From Elusimicrobia bacterium CG03_land_8_20_14_0_80_50_18 (GTDB lineage: Bacteria > CG03), in assembly GCA_002780705.1 (NCBI GenBank), contig PEUP01000014.1, positions 327 through 33,552 on the forward strand: DNA of 33,226 nucleotides, given 5' to 3'. The position numbers were made by a program, and so were the translations under genes. Positions 8,419 through 15,186 of the stretch are shown here, in pieces (the first letter of the stretch is position 1; each line of letters opens with the position of its first letter). The notes under the pieces were generated by a model. That model ran no database searches. It was not told the origin of the DNA and saw only the letters and a list, made by a program, of their open reading frames with translations.

Positions 8419-8520
8419 CCCGCCGGAGGCGGACTTTCAGCCGCGGAGAAGATATTATTCCTTCCTCCAAAGGCGGACTTTCAGCCCACCGGAGGCGGAT
8501 ACAACATTTCAGCTCCGCGG
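8419..8520. repeat. Cluster of three degenerate GGCGGACTTTCAGCC palindromic repeats
   Basis: The 195-base gap between the GDPD and RRM genes holds an exact 16-base direct repeat, AGGCGGACTTTCAGCC, at 8427-8442 and 8471-8486. A third, diverged copy (CCGGAGGCGGA..TTTCAG..CCGCGG) spans about 8488-8520. Each copy can fold (GCGG...CCGC). The plan (GGAGG, hairpin arm, ACTTTC, AG, arm) resembles the GTAGGAGGGACTTTCC repeats elsewhere in the window. The rest of the gap holds no ORF that I trust. Confidence 0.7.
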
Positions 8521-8576
8521 CATTTCAAACAAACGGTATAAACCTTTGTGTTACGAAATATGTGTCGCGCGAAAAT

Positions 8577-8828
8577 TTATCTTTCTTCGCGAGGTTTTGC
8601 TTTGTTTACTTTAACCTCTCTTCCCTTCAGATCTTTTCCGTTAAGAGCGGCAATCGCCTTGTCGCCCGCTTCATCCGAAGTCATTTCAACAAATCCGAAA
8701 CCTCTTGAGCGTCCCGTAAATTTGTCTTTAATGACCACCGCGGAAGTGACTTCGCCGAACTCTTCAAAAGCGCTCTTCAAGTCTTCGTCCGCCATCCCCC
8801 ATGCCAAATTACCAACATAAATGTTCAT
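8577..8828 (-). CDS. Small RRM (RNA recognition motif) RNA-binding protein
   Basis: Single-domain glycine-poor RRM protein of the bacterial/cyanobacterial Rbp type, 83 residues. RNP2 is 'IYVGNL' (3-8) and RNP1 is 'RGFGFVEM' (42-49), with the acidic helix 'DEDLKSAFEEFGEV' between them. The track starts eight codons upstream, but AAGGAGG (8841-8835) sits six bases before the ATG at 8828 and the domain begins at that methionine, so I start there. The C-terminus is short and basic (KVNKAKPREER). It is probably a monocistronic gene with its own promoter. Bacterial homologues are often linked to cold response, but nothing here proves that. Confidence 0.95.
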   Translation of the reverse strand: MNIYVGNLAWGMADEDLKSAFEEFGEVTSAVVIKDKFTGRSRGFGFVEMTSDEAGDKAIAALNGKDLKGREVKVNKAKPREER

Positions 8829-8834
8829 CCTGAA

Positions 8835-8841
8835 CCTCCTT
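8835..8841 (-). promoter_or_regulatory. Ribosome binding site fixing the RRM gene start
   Basis: AAGGAGG lies six bases before the ATG at 8828. The upstream in-frame start of the ORF track has no comparable site, so the shorter protein is the real one. Confidence 0.85.
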
Positions 8842-8853
8842 AAAAACTGCAAA

Positions 8854-8882
8854 ATGCTAACATAATTTCAGTGACCGCGCAA
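8854..8882 (-). promoter_or_regulatory. Possible promoter of the RRM gene
   Basis: TTGCGC (8882-8877), a 17-base spacer and TAGCAT (8859-8854) lie just upstream of the RRM gene and would leave a leader of about 20 bases. Both boxes are imperfect. Confidence 0.4.
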
Positions 8883-8901
8883 GATGTAAAAATGGACGGC
8901 C

Positions 8902-9285
8902 TCAGATTATTCTGAAAAAGAGAGCGCCGACCAGCACGCATATGACCCCGTGAGTGAGTGTTCTTGAAATATTTCTTGTCAAACCCGCCAATCGCGCTTT
9001 CGCGGCTGAAAAAGATTCGGCAAATGACAGAATGAATATGAAAAACAGAACAGCCGCCACCGGCGCCGCGACATTCTGTCTGAAAAGAGAGTTCAGCGCG
9101 TCTTCCCAGAAAAGGAGCTGTATCAGGGCCACAACCGAAAAGGTGAGGATGAGAGAATGCGTGAGCAGCCTTGACACATTACTTGTCAAACCCTTTTTCC
9201 GCGCCCAATAAATTCCGGCGGTTTCCCATAAAGACAAAAGAAGTATGGCACTGATAAAAATCAGATTCGTCATATCCCTTCCCAT
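8902..9285 (-). CDS. Internally duplicated four-helix membrane protein, unknown function
   Basis: I do not recognise this family. The 127 residues contain four hydrophobic segments (about 7-25, 40-60, 72-90 and 109-124). The protein is a gapless tandem duplication with a 69-residue offset: residues 21-46 ('..ARKKGLTSNVSRLLTH..') align with 90-115 ('..AKARLAGLTRNISRTLTH..'), sharing GLTxNxSRxLTH. In each half the motif forms a basic loop between two helices. The track ORF extends into the 3' end of rnpB. The start is placed at ATG 9285 because AAAAGGAGG (9298-9290) precedes it, though with a short 4-base gap; ATG 9273 is the alternative. It begins only about 18 bases after the mature rnpB end and may be made from rnpB read-through. 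Confidence 0.75.
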   Translation of the reverse strand: MGRDMTNLIFISAILLLSLWETAGIYWARKKGLTSNVSRLLTHSLILTFSVVALIQLLFWEDALNSLFRQNVAAPVAAVLFFIFILSFAESFSAAKARLAGLTRNISRTLTHGVICVLVGALFFRII

Positions 9286-9289
9286 TTTT

Positions 9290-9298
9290 CCTCCTTTT
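9290..9298 (-). promoter_or_regulatory. Ribosome binding site for the duplicated membrane protein
   Basis: AAAAGGAGG ends four bases before ATG 9285. The spacing is tight but the match is strong. It excludes the longer ORF reading, whose start would lie within the P1 helix of rnpB. Confidence 0.65.
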
Positions 9299-9302
9299 CC
9301 CG

Positions 9303-9607
9303 GGGGAGATGATTCCATAAGCCGGATTCTGTTCTAGACGGCCATTCATCTATGCGGTCTACCCGTCCCGCACTGTCAAACGAGCAGCTTGCGTTTTTCC
9401 GGTAAAGGAAAAACAACGGGACTGCTTGGCCTTGCTTCCGGCAGGGTTTAGCCTTTTCACTACGGCACCCTATTCGGGCCCGTACCTGGTTTCTGTGCCA
9501 CTTTCCGTATCCGCCTTTCGGCGAACCTCCGCCTTTCGGCGGATGCCGCGCTCTGTGAAGTCCGGACTTTCCTCCCCCGAAAGGGCGGCCGTCCGAATCA
9601 TCTCCCC
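9303..9607 (-). ncRNA. rnpB: RNase P RNA, bacterial class A-like
   Basis: Catalytic RNA of RNase P, which trims tRNA 5' leaders. On the minus strand it opens GGGGAGATGATTC and closes GAATCATCTCCCC, an exact 13-bp P1 helix. The conserved 5' core 'GAGGAAAGTCCGGACTTCACAGA' is present, as are 'GGAAAGTGGCACAGAAA', 'GCCGGAAGCAAGGCCAA', and the 3' core 'GGGTAGACCGCATAGATGAATGG' through 'AGAACAGAATCCGGCTTATG'. About 305 nt, shorter than the E. coli RNA. The P8 and P9 region hairpins are nearly identical (CCGCC-GAAA-GGCGG at 9542-9529 and CGCC-GAAA-GGCG at 9523-9512). A promoter with its start at 9607 agrees with the P1 end. Confidence 0.96.
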
Positions 9608-9613
9608 TGTTAA

Positions 9614-9640
9614 ACTATAAAAAAACCAGCCAAAATGCAA
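9614..9640 (-). promoter_or_regulatory. Promoter of rnpB
   Basis: TATAGT (9619-9614) lies six bases before the first G of the RNA at 9607. TTGCAT (9640-9635) sits 15 bases further up, a short spacer. Start-site geometry supports the -10 box well; the -35 is less certain. The remaining 9641-9698 stretch shows no gene. Confidence 0.65.
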
Positions 9641-9698
9641 CAGGCGCTTTCTTATTTTTCAAACTCTTCTTCATAAAACTTGCCTCCCTGGCGGGGCG

Positions 9699-10265
9699 CT
9701 AATCGAGCAGCAGTTTTCTCAGCGGACGCATCGTCGTGTAAACGGCGCTTTCCATTGTGTGCCTGATATCAAAAGACTCGTAGGAATCACTGTTCGCCCA
9801 GATGACCTCGCCCGACCTGACATCTATCAGCCGGAGGGTGATATCCACCTTCGCGTTGTAAAAAGCCGTCTCATAAGAGACTTTACCGTCTGAGCCGGTG
9901 TAATAAACCCGCTCTTCCTTCTCTTCCTGCCAGCGCAGGACACTCCCGTCTATTATGGCATCGGCGCCGGCGAGATTGCCGATCTGGGCGAAGAGCCTGT
10001 CGCTCCTCGGAACCGCGTTCTGCAGCATCTTATCAAAGACCTTGGAATCCACGACCTTTACGCCGCTCTCAAGAAGATATCGTGATATCGTATCGCGAAC
10101 AGCTCCGCCGGATGAGGTGTAATTTTCAGGGCTGTCGAGCCGGGCTACCGCTATGTTGCGCAGGCTTTTGTAATCAAAATCCTTTTTCCAGTTGGCCCGC
10201 GGCTGACAGCCGCATATCAGATAAAGAGAAAGCGCCGACGCTAACAGAAAGGAATGAAACCTCAT
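9699..10265 (-). CDS. Lipoprotein of the CsgG/LpoB-like fold
   Basis: Predicted outer-membrane or periplasm-facing lipoprotein of 188 residues. The signal peptide ends in a lipobox-like 'LICGC' (cysteine about residue 20). The body has the CsgG/LpoB/FlgO-type pattern: 'NIAVARLDSPENYTSSGGAVRDTISRYLLESG' (37-68), 'AGADAIIDGSVLRW' (about 99-112) and 'ITLRLIDVRSGEVIWANS' (about 142-160). Relatives include PBP activators, curli secretion lipoproteins and flagellar accessory lipoproteins. Which of these applies here cannot be told. It overlaps the upstream TPR gene by four bases, suggesting a joint envelope role, and is the last gene of the sppA-to-lipoprotein run. Confidence 0.75.
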   Translation of the reverse strand: MRFHSFLLASALSLYLICGCQPRANWKKDFDYKSLRNIAVARLDSPENYTSSGGAVRDTISRYLLESGVKVVDSKVFDKMLQNAVPRSDRLFAQIGNLAGADAIIDGSVLRWQEEKEERVYYTGSDGKVSYETAFYNAKVDITLRLIDVRSGEVIWANSDSYESFDIRHTMESAVYTTMRPLRKLLLD

Positions 10266-10690
10266 CTTCCCTCCTCAAGAGCTTCGGAAACGTTATCCAG
10301 ATGCTTCTGGGCGCTCTCCTTGTTTTTCTGGTTTTTGGCATTTTTAAGGGCTTTCTGAAAATATGCGCGGGCCTGAGCCATATTGCCCGTTTCCTCATAT
10401 ATTATGCCCAGAAGATAGACCGGTATAAATTTTTTCGGGCTCAGTTCCGTGGCGCGCGAAAGATGCGCTAACGCCGCCTCATAATTCCTCTGATTGACAG
10501 CGCATATCCCGGCGCTTATAAGGAGACCTGTGTCAGAAGGATTGTCTTTCAGCAGAGTCTCGGCCTTCTCTCTGGCCGCTGTCCATTTTTTTTCTCTCAT
10601 CAGTTCCCTCACATCCTGCGCGCGCAAGGTTAAAGGAAATAAGATGAGCGCCGCCAGAAGCGCGGCCTTTATGTCAAATCTGTTTCTCAT
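10262..10690 (-). CDS. Exported TPR-repeat protein
   Basis: About 142 residues from ATG 10690; the track uses ATG 10696, two codons upstream. AGGGGG lies eight bases before the 10690 ATG, which I prefer, but either is possible. An N-terminal signal sequence ('AALLAALILFPLTLRAQ') points to the periplasm. It is followed by about three tetratricopeptide repeats, for example 'GLLISAGICAVNQRNYEAALAHLSRATELSP' and 'FIPVYLLGIIYEETGNMAQARAYFQKALK'. TPRs mediate protein contacts, so it probably works with the overlapping lipoprotein. A REP-like repeat pair separates it from wecB. Confidence 0.8.
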   Translation of the reverse strand: MRNRFDIKAALLAALILFPLTLRAQDVRELMREKKWTAAREKAETLLKDNPSDTGLLISAGICAVNQRNYEAALAHLSRATELSPKKFIPVYLLGIIYEETGNMAQARAYFQKALKNAKNQKNKESAQKHLDNVSEALEEGR

Positions 10691-10710
10691 AATCATTACC
10701 CCCTATTTAG

Positions 10711-10770
10711 TATCGGGGTTAGAAAACCCCTCCTACATCATATCGGAACTGGAAAGTCCCTCCTACACCA
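10711..10770 (-). repeat. Tandem pair of 30-bp GTAG-type (REP-like) palindromic repeats
   Basis: Two adjacent 30-base units in the same orientation. Minus-strand cores are GTAGGAGGGACTTTCCAGTTCCGATA (10741-10770 unit) and GTAGGAGGGGTTTTCTAACCCCGATA (10711-10740 unit). Each is a GTAG-GAG head followed by a 6-bp hairpin with a TTYY loop and a CGATA tail. The stems differ but stay paired (GGGGTT/AACCCC against GGGACT/AGTTCC), a sign of structural constraint. The head of the first unit supplies the TAG stop of wecB. The layout matches REP elements moved by RAYT (TnpA-REP) transposases; no such gene is in the window. Confidence 0.8.
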
Positions 10771-11896
10771 TAAAATCCCGGATATTTGACAGAACCGGAA
10801 GCTCAAAATATTTTCTCAGCGATTGAGTTATCCTCTCCCCTGCCCGGCCGTCGCCGTAAGGATTCCTGAAAGTTTTTTTTACGGCGCTGTCTTTAATAAG
10901 AGCGCTGACGCAGGAGCGGATTTTTGAGGGAGATGTCCCCGCGACTTTGACAAAACCCGCCGCGACACCCTCCGGCCGTTCCGTGCGCTTTCTCAAAAGC
11001 ACAACCTTTTTGCCGAAAACAAGAGCCTCTTCCTGTATGCCGCCGGAATCCGTCACCGTGAAAAAACAGTTTTTCAAAAGATATATCAGGTCGCGGTAAT
11101 TGAGGGGCTCCGTGAGCACAATGTTGTCCGAAGCTCCTAATATTTTAGCGGCCGCGTTTTTCACAACCGGGTTCGGATGCACGGGATAAATGACACGCAG
11201 TCCCCTCGCGGCTGTAAAATAGTTTTTCAAAAAATAAAAAACGCCCTCCATGGGTTTTCCCCACGATTCTCTCCTGTGCATGGTCAGGAGCACGAAAGGT
11301 TTCTCGGCGAGGCGCCGCGCCCGGGCGGAAACAGCTCTTTCATCCCGCGATATCAGATCCGCCGCGTCAACTATGGTGTTTCCCGTCACCGAAATCAGGC
11401 GCGGACGCAGGCCCTCTCTTTTGATGTTGAGCAGGGCGCCTCTCGTGGGCGGAAACAGTATGTCCGAAATGCTGTCGGTCAAAACCCTGTTCAGCTCCTC
11501 GGGAAAAGGCTCGTTCTTATTTCCTGTCCTCAGTCCGGCCTCCACATGAGCGGAAGGAATACCGTTATAAAAAGCGGATAACGCCGAAGCGAATGTCGTT
11601 GAGGTGTCGCCGTGCACCATCACAAGGTCGGGCTTTTCTTTTTTATATACGGTATCCAGCTGTTTAACTGCTGAGGATGTTATATCGGCGAGGCTCTGCG
11701 CGGCTGTCATGATATTGAGGTTGTACTCCGGTGACATGGCGAATATATCAAGCGCCTCGTCCAGCATATCGCTGTGCTGCCCGGTCAGAGCCAGCTTCAC
11801 CGAAAAGGCCCTGTCTCTTTTGAGCGCCAGATACACGGGAGCCATCTTTATCGCTTCCGGCCTCGTGCCGAAAGTCAGTATTATTTTTTTTCTCAT
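10763..11896 (-). CDS. wecB: UDP-N-acetylglucosamine 2-epimerase (non-hydrolysing)
   Basis: Interconverts UDP-GlcNAc and UDP-ManNAc for surface polysaccharide synthesis in the cytosol. The 377 residues show the GT-B-like family motifs: 'GTRPEAIKMAP' (10-20), 'VHGDTSTT' (about 94-101), 'AHVEAGLRTG' (about 115-124), 'TMHRRESWG' (about 205; the usual form is HRREN) and 'DSGGIQEEA' followed by 'RTERPEGV' (about 280-310). It starts directly at the stop of the wecA-like gene. The final codons and TAG stop lie inside a REP-like repeat, so the last two or three residues may come from the insertion. Confidence 0.94.
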   Translation of the reverse strand: MRKKIILTFGTRPEAIKMAPVYLALKRDRAFSVKLALTGQHSDMLDEALDIFAMSPEYNLNIMTAAQSLADITSSAVKQLDTVYKKEKPDLVMVHGDTSTTFASALSAFYNGIPSAHVEAGLRTGNKNEPFPEELNRVLTDSISDILFPPTRGALLNIKREGLRPRLISVTGNTIVDAADLISRDERAVSARARRLAEKPFVLLTMHRRESWGKPMEGVFYFLKNYFTAARGLRVIYPVHPNPVVKNAAAKILGASDNIVLTEPLNYRDLIYLLKNCFFTVTDSGGIQEEALVFGKKVVLLRKRTERPEGVAAGFVKVAGTSPSKIRSCVSALIKDSAVKKTFRNPYGDGRAGERITQSLRKYFELPVLSNIRDFMV

Positions 11897-12886
11897 TTAA
11901 TTTTTGATGGAAAAAATCGTGGCCATGATAGCGATAATAGAAAGGATGAGCGTCAGATTGTACATCAGCAGTGACACCTCCCTTGAAGACCAGCCCCCCT
12001 TCAGAAGTTTATGATGAATGTGCTCCGAGTCCGCTCTCATTATGGGCACATTCGCGCGGGAGCGCCTTATTATCGCGGACACGACATCAAAAATAGGCAG
12101 AGCCACAACCATTATCGGTATGACCAGCGCGATGGCGGCTGTGAGCTTGAGCATCCCCTGAATGGCTATTATACCGAGAAAAAAACCAAGCAGAAGGCTG
12201 CCCGAATCGCCGAGGAAAACACCCGCGGGCGGGAAATTGAAATACAAAAAACCCAGACATGCGCCCGAAAGAAGCAGAGAGAGTATCGCGAACAATCTCC
12301 CTCCGGAGAGCCCGCTAAAAGCGACTTCTATTATTATCACAATTGAAAAGGTGAAAGCCGCGATAGCCGAAATACCGCAGGCGAGGCCGTCCACACCGTC
12401 TATCAGATTGATAACATTGGTGAAGGCGAGCATCCACAGCGCCGTGATTATGATAGACGCCAGCCGCGGGAACATCACATATTTCATGAACGGTATCTTG
12501 AAACCTGTGATCTCCACCCCGTACATCAGCACCATCATAACAGCTATTGTCTGGGCGAGCAGTTTCACCGTCGGGCTGAGGGCCTTGCGGTCATCAGCCA
12601 TGCCGGTGATGAGTATTATGAGGCTGCCCAGAAACACACCGTTGAGCGCCGAAAAATTCGCCACCAGCAAAAGTTTCACCTCGTCCGAAATGAAATAAAG
12701 AATGGCCAGGCCGATCCACATGCTCAGCCATATCCCTAAGCCTCCCCATAAAGGGACCAGGCGTGTGTGAATCTTCCTGCTTGTGGGTTTGTCATAAACG
12801 CGTTTTTTCTCGGCGAAATTGATAAAGGCCGGCTCAAAGATGAACAGAAAAAGCATAGGTATGAAAAAAGCCGCCAGATATATCAT
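11897..12886 (-). CDS. wecA: Polyprenyl-phosphate sugar-1-phosphate transferase (WecA/TagO/MraY family)
   Basis: Integral membrane enzyme of 329 residues that loads GlcNAc-1-phosphate (or a similar sugar) onto undecaprenyl phosphate, the first step of a lipid-linked glycan. It has about ten hydrophobic segments and the superfamily motifs '[11 protein letters not shown]' (about 95), '[15 protein letters not shown]' (about 155), '[12 protein letters not shown]' (about 223) and 'HIHHKLL' (about 288). The HIHH loop marks the WecA/TagO branch rather than MraY. It overlaps glyA by four bases and abuts the epimerase, so the two probably serve one glycan pathway. Confidence 0.93.
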   Translation of the reverse strand: MIYLAAFFIPMLFLFIFEPAFINFAEKKRVYDKPTSRKIHTRLVPLWGGLGIWLSMWIGLAILYFISDEVKLLLVANFSALNGVFLGSLIILITGMADDRKALSPTVKLLAQTIAVMMVLMYGVEITGFKIPFMKYVMFPRLASIIITALWMLAFTNVINLIDGVDGLACGISAIAAFTFSIVIIIEVAFSGLSGGRLFAILSLLLSGACLGFLYFNFPPAGVFLGDSGSLLLGFFLGIIAIQGMLKLTAAIALVIPIMVVALPIFDVVSAIIRRSRANVPIMRADSEHIHHKLLKGGWSSREVSLLMYNLTLILSIIAIMATIFSIKN

Positions 12887-14127
12887 TCGTTTTTATAGAT
12901 AGGGAAATCCGATGTCATGGCTTTCACTTCATTCCTGATGGCTTCAAGAGTTTTTTTATCGTCTCCCGCTTCCACCGCCCTGTTTATAAACCCGGCGATG
13001 CGCAGCATTTCAGGTTCTTTCATGCCGCGTGTTGTGACGGCGGGGGTTCCCAACCTTATGCCGGATGTCACAAAGGGTTTCTCCGGATCTCCGGGAATTG
13101 AATTCTTGTTGGCCGTTATCCCCGCTTCCTCAAGGATGTTCTGGGCGAGCTTCCCCGTCATATTCTTATTCCTCATATCCACCAGCACCATGTGATTGTC
13201 CGTCCCGCCGGTGACCAGCGTGAAATTGTTCTTCAGGAGGCCCTCGGCCAGCGCCTTGCTGTTCAGCACTATCTGACGCTGATAAAGGCGGAATTCCGGC
13301 TTCAGGGCCTCGCCGAAAGCCGCGGCCTTTGCCGCCATTATGTGCATGTGCGGGCCTCCCTGGATGCCGGGAAAAACCTGACGGTCAATAATGGCGGCGT
13401 GCTCCTTTTTTGACATTATCACACCGCCACGCGGGCCCCTGAGCGTCTTGTGTGTCGTGGTGGTGACAAAATCGCAGAAAGGAAAAGGCGACGGATGCTC
13501 GCCCGCGGCGACGAGGCCGGCGATGTGAGCTATGTCCGCCATGAGATAAGAGCCCGCCTTATCGGCTATGGCTCTGTATCTTTTAAAATCTATGATCCTC
13601 GGATAGGCCGAGGCCCCGCATATTATCAGTTTCGGTTTGTGCTTCATGGCGAGTTTTTCCATCTCGTCATAATCTATGAGTCCTGTCTGCAAATTGTTCC
13701 GGGCCGGTATTATCTCATAAAAACGGCCGGAGAAAGACAGGGGATGCCCGTGCGAAAGATGCCCGCCGTGAGCGAGGTCCATGCTCAGGATGCGGTCGCC
13801 CTGTTCAAGAACGGCGAAATAAACAGCCATATTCGCGGATGTCCCGGAGAGAGGCTGCACATTGGCGTGCTCCGCACCAAATATCTTTTTGCACCTTACG
13901 AGAGCCAGCGTCTCTATCTCATCGCAATGCAGACAGCCGCCGTAATATCTTTTGCCGGGATAACCCTCCGCGTATTTGTTGGTGAAAAAAGAAGACGCCG
14001 CCTCAAGCACTGAAAAAGACGCGAAATTCTCGGAGGCTATCATCTCAAGATTCTCCTCCTGCCGCCGGTGCTCTCTTTCTATTATGTCATAAACCGCTTC
14101 GTCACTTTTTTTCAGATGTTCAAACAT
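12883..14127 (-). CDS. glyA: Serine hydroxymethyltransferase
   Basis: PLP enzyme converting serine plus tetrahydrofolate to glycine and methylene-THF in the cytosol. The 414-residue length is standard. Features are '[13 protein letters not shown]' (25-37), '[16 protein letters not shown]' (49-64), 'HGGHLSHG' (120-127), and the PLP lysine K227 in '[14 protein letters not shown]'. It overlaps the phosphatase upstream by eight bases and wecA downstream by four. The yrdC-phosphatase-glyA order matches the ywlC-ywlE-(rpiB)-glyA neighbourhood of Bacillus, here without rpiB. Confidence 0.98.
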   Translation of the reverse strand: MFEHLKKSDEAVYDIIEREHRRQEENLEMIASENFASFSVLEAASSFFTNKYAEGYPGKRYYGGCLHCDEIETLALVRCKKIFGAEHANVQPLSGTSANMAVYFAVLEQGDRILSMDLAHGGHLSHGHPLSFSGRFYEIIPARNNLQTGLIDYDEMEKLAMKHKPKLIICGASAYPRIIDFKRYRAIADKAGSYLMADIAHIAGLVAAGEHPSPFPFCDFVTTTTHKTLRGPRGGVIMSKKEHAAIIDRQVFPGIQGGPHMHIMAAKAAAFGEALKPEFRLYQRQIVLNSKALAEGLLKNNFTLVTGGTDNHMVLVDMRNKNMTGKLAQNILEEAGITANKNSIPGDPEKPFVTSGIRLGTPAVTTRGMKEPEMLRIAGFINRAVEAGDDKKTLEAIRNEVKAMTSDFPIYKNE

Positions 14128-14569
14128 CGCGCTTTCCTCCAGACTCCTTTAATATCTTCACCACAAGGCCAGATATTGTATCAAATGTTTTTCTGTAAAA
14201 GCTCTTGTCCAGTCCTATGGGGTCGAGTATCTCCCCTTTTTCTCCGGCGTATTCGGTCAGAAGAAAAACCTTGCCGGAGACAAAAGGGAAGTTTTCCTTT
14301 ATGTAATCCTTGTGGCGGTTTTCCATACACAGCACAAGAGCGGCCTCATCCAGTATTTCTTTTGTCACCTGCGTTGACACATGATTTTTGTGAGGCATAC
14401 CCTCTTCATTAAAAATTTCCTCAAGCGCCCCGAAAATGCGATAGGACGGATTTGCCGCGATCCCGGCGGAAGACACCTTGACGCCCGGAGCGTTTTTTCT
14501 GAAAACAGCCTCCGCCATAACGGAGCGGCATGTATTGCCCGTGCAGACAAAGAGGACGGGAGAAAGCAT
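14120..14569 (-). CDS. ywlE: YwlE-like low-molecular-weight phosphatase, probable protein-arginine phosphatase
   Basis: 149-residue LMW-PTP fold. The P-loop 'CTGNTCRS' has nucleophile C9 and R15, and the general-acid loop is 'ILDPIG' with D116. The residue after N12 is threonine (T13). In B. subtilis YwlE the equivalent Thr11 confers phosphoarginine specificity, while tyrosine phosphatases usually have a bulkier residue such as isoleucine. '[22 protein letters not shown]' also tracks YwlE. It sits between yrdC and glyA as in Bacillus. With mcsA/mcsB in the same window this is probably the eraser for protein arginine phosphorylation. The fold is certain; the substrate is inferred. Confidence 0.85.
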   Translation of the reverse strand: MLSPVLFVCTGNTCRSVMAEAVFRKNAPGVKVSSAGIAANPSYRIFGALEEIFNEEGMPHKNHVSTQVTKEILDEAALVLCMENRHKDYIKENFPFVSGKVFLLTEYAGEKGEILDPIGLDKSFYRKTFDTISGLVVKILKESGGKRDV

Positions 14570-15186
14570 TATTCCCTGTCTCTGAGGACTTCTATCTCCC
14601 CGCCGGTGAGATCCAGAATTGAAGACGGTACACCGCTGAGCGCCTTGTCTTCTTTAACGGCGATATCCACGCCTTTTAAGAGGCCGCTGTCCACAGAACT
14701 GAATTTTCCCGTTGCCTTTTTGCCTGATATACTGGCTGAGGTGACGGCCATGGGGCCCACGGCGCTGAGAAGTTTGAGCGCGAATTTGTGGTTGGGCACG
14801 CGCAGAGCCTTCGTGCCGGCCCTTGAGGAAAGAACAAGCGTGACCGGTCCCGGCCAGTATTCTTTCATGAGCATCCGCACACGCTGGCTGACCCTTCCCA
14901 CAAGATGGGACGATTCTCTCCACGAGGATATCAGCAGTCCTATCTTTTTGTTCCTGGGCCGTTTTTTCAGGAGGAATATCTTTTCTATGCTGTCTTTGAA
15001 TTTTATGGACGCGCCGATGCCGTAAACCGTATCCGTCGGGAATATTATTATGCCTCCGGATTTGACGATATCCACTATTCTGTCAAACTGTTCTCCGGAA
15101 AGAGCGTCCTCTACCCGCACAATGTCGCATTTGGGCGCGCGCTCTGTGGATGGACGGACATTTTTACTCGCTGATATTTTTTTCAT
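14569..15186 (-). CDS. L-threonylcarbamoyladenylate synthase (YrdC/Sua5/YwlC)
   Basis: Makes threonylcarbamoyl-AMP from threonine, bicarbonate and ATP for the t6A37 modification of ANN-reading tRNAs. The 205 residues contain the YrdC domain: 'GGIIIFPTDTVYGIGA' (44-59), 'FLLKKRPRNKKIGLLIS' (about 71-87; the usual K.RP...PL is slightly changed), 'YWPGPVTLVL' (about 109-118), 'LRVPNH' (about 128) and 'GPMAVTSASISG' (about 143-154). There is no C-terminal Sua5 domain. The stop overlaps the phosphatase start in TAATG and its start overlaps argJ. Confidence 0.95.
   Translation of the reverse strand: MKKISASKNVRPSTERAPKCDIVRVEDALSGEQFDRIVDIVKSGGIIIFPTDTVYGIGASIKFKDSIEKIFLLKKRPRNKKIGLLISSWRESSHLVGRVSQRVRMLMKEYWPGPVTLVLSSRAGTKALRVPNHKFALKLLSAVGPMAVTSASISGKKATGKFSSVDSGLLKGVDIAVKEDKALSGVPSSILDLTGGEIEVLRDRE

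Noticed and set aside
8829-8852. N-terminal extension of the RRM protein
   Set aside because: The RRM begins at the methionine with the AAGGAGG site; the extra eight residues cover that site itself.
9286-9318. N-terminal extension of the duplicated membrane protein
   Set aside because: It would be coded by the RNase P RNA P1 helix and the ribosome site.
9426-9620. 64-residue ORF on the plus strand
   Set aside because: It runs antisense through rnpB, which explains the sequence; no ribosome site or family match.
10711-10770. Two 30-base tandem units as a minimal CRISPR array
   Set aside because: The units abut with no spacer, each is a hairpin with a GTAG head, and a third copy lies alone at 23191. 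No cas genes are present.
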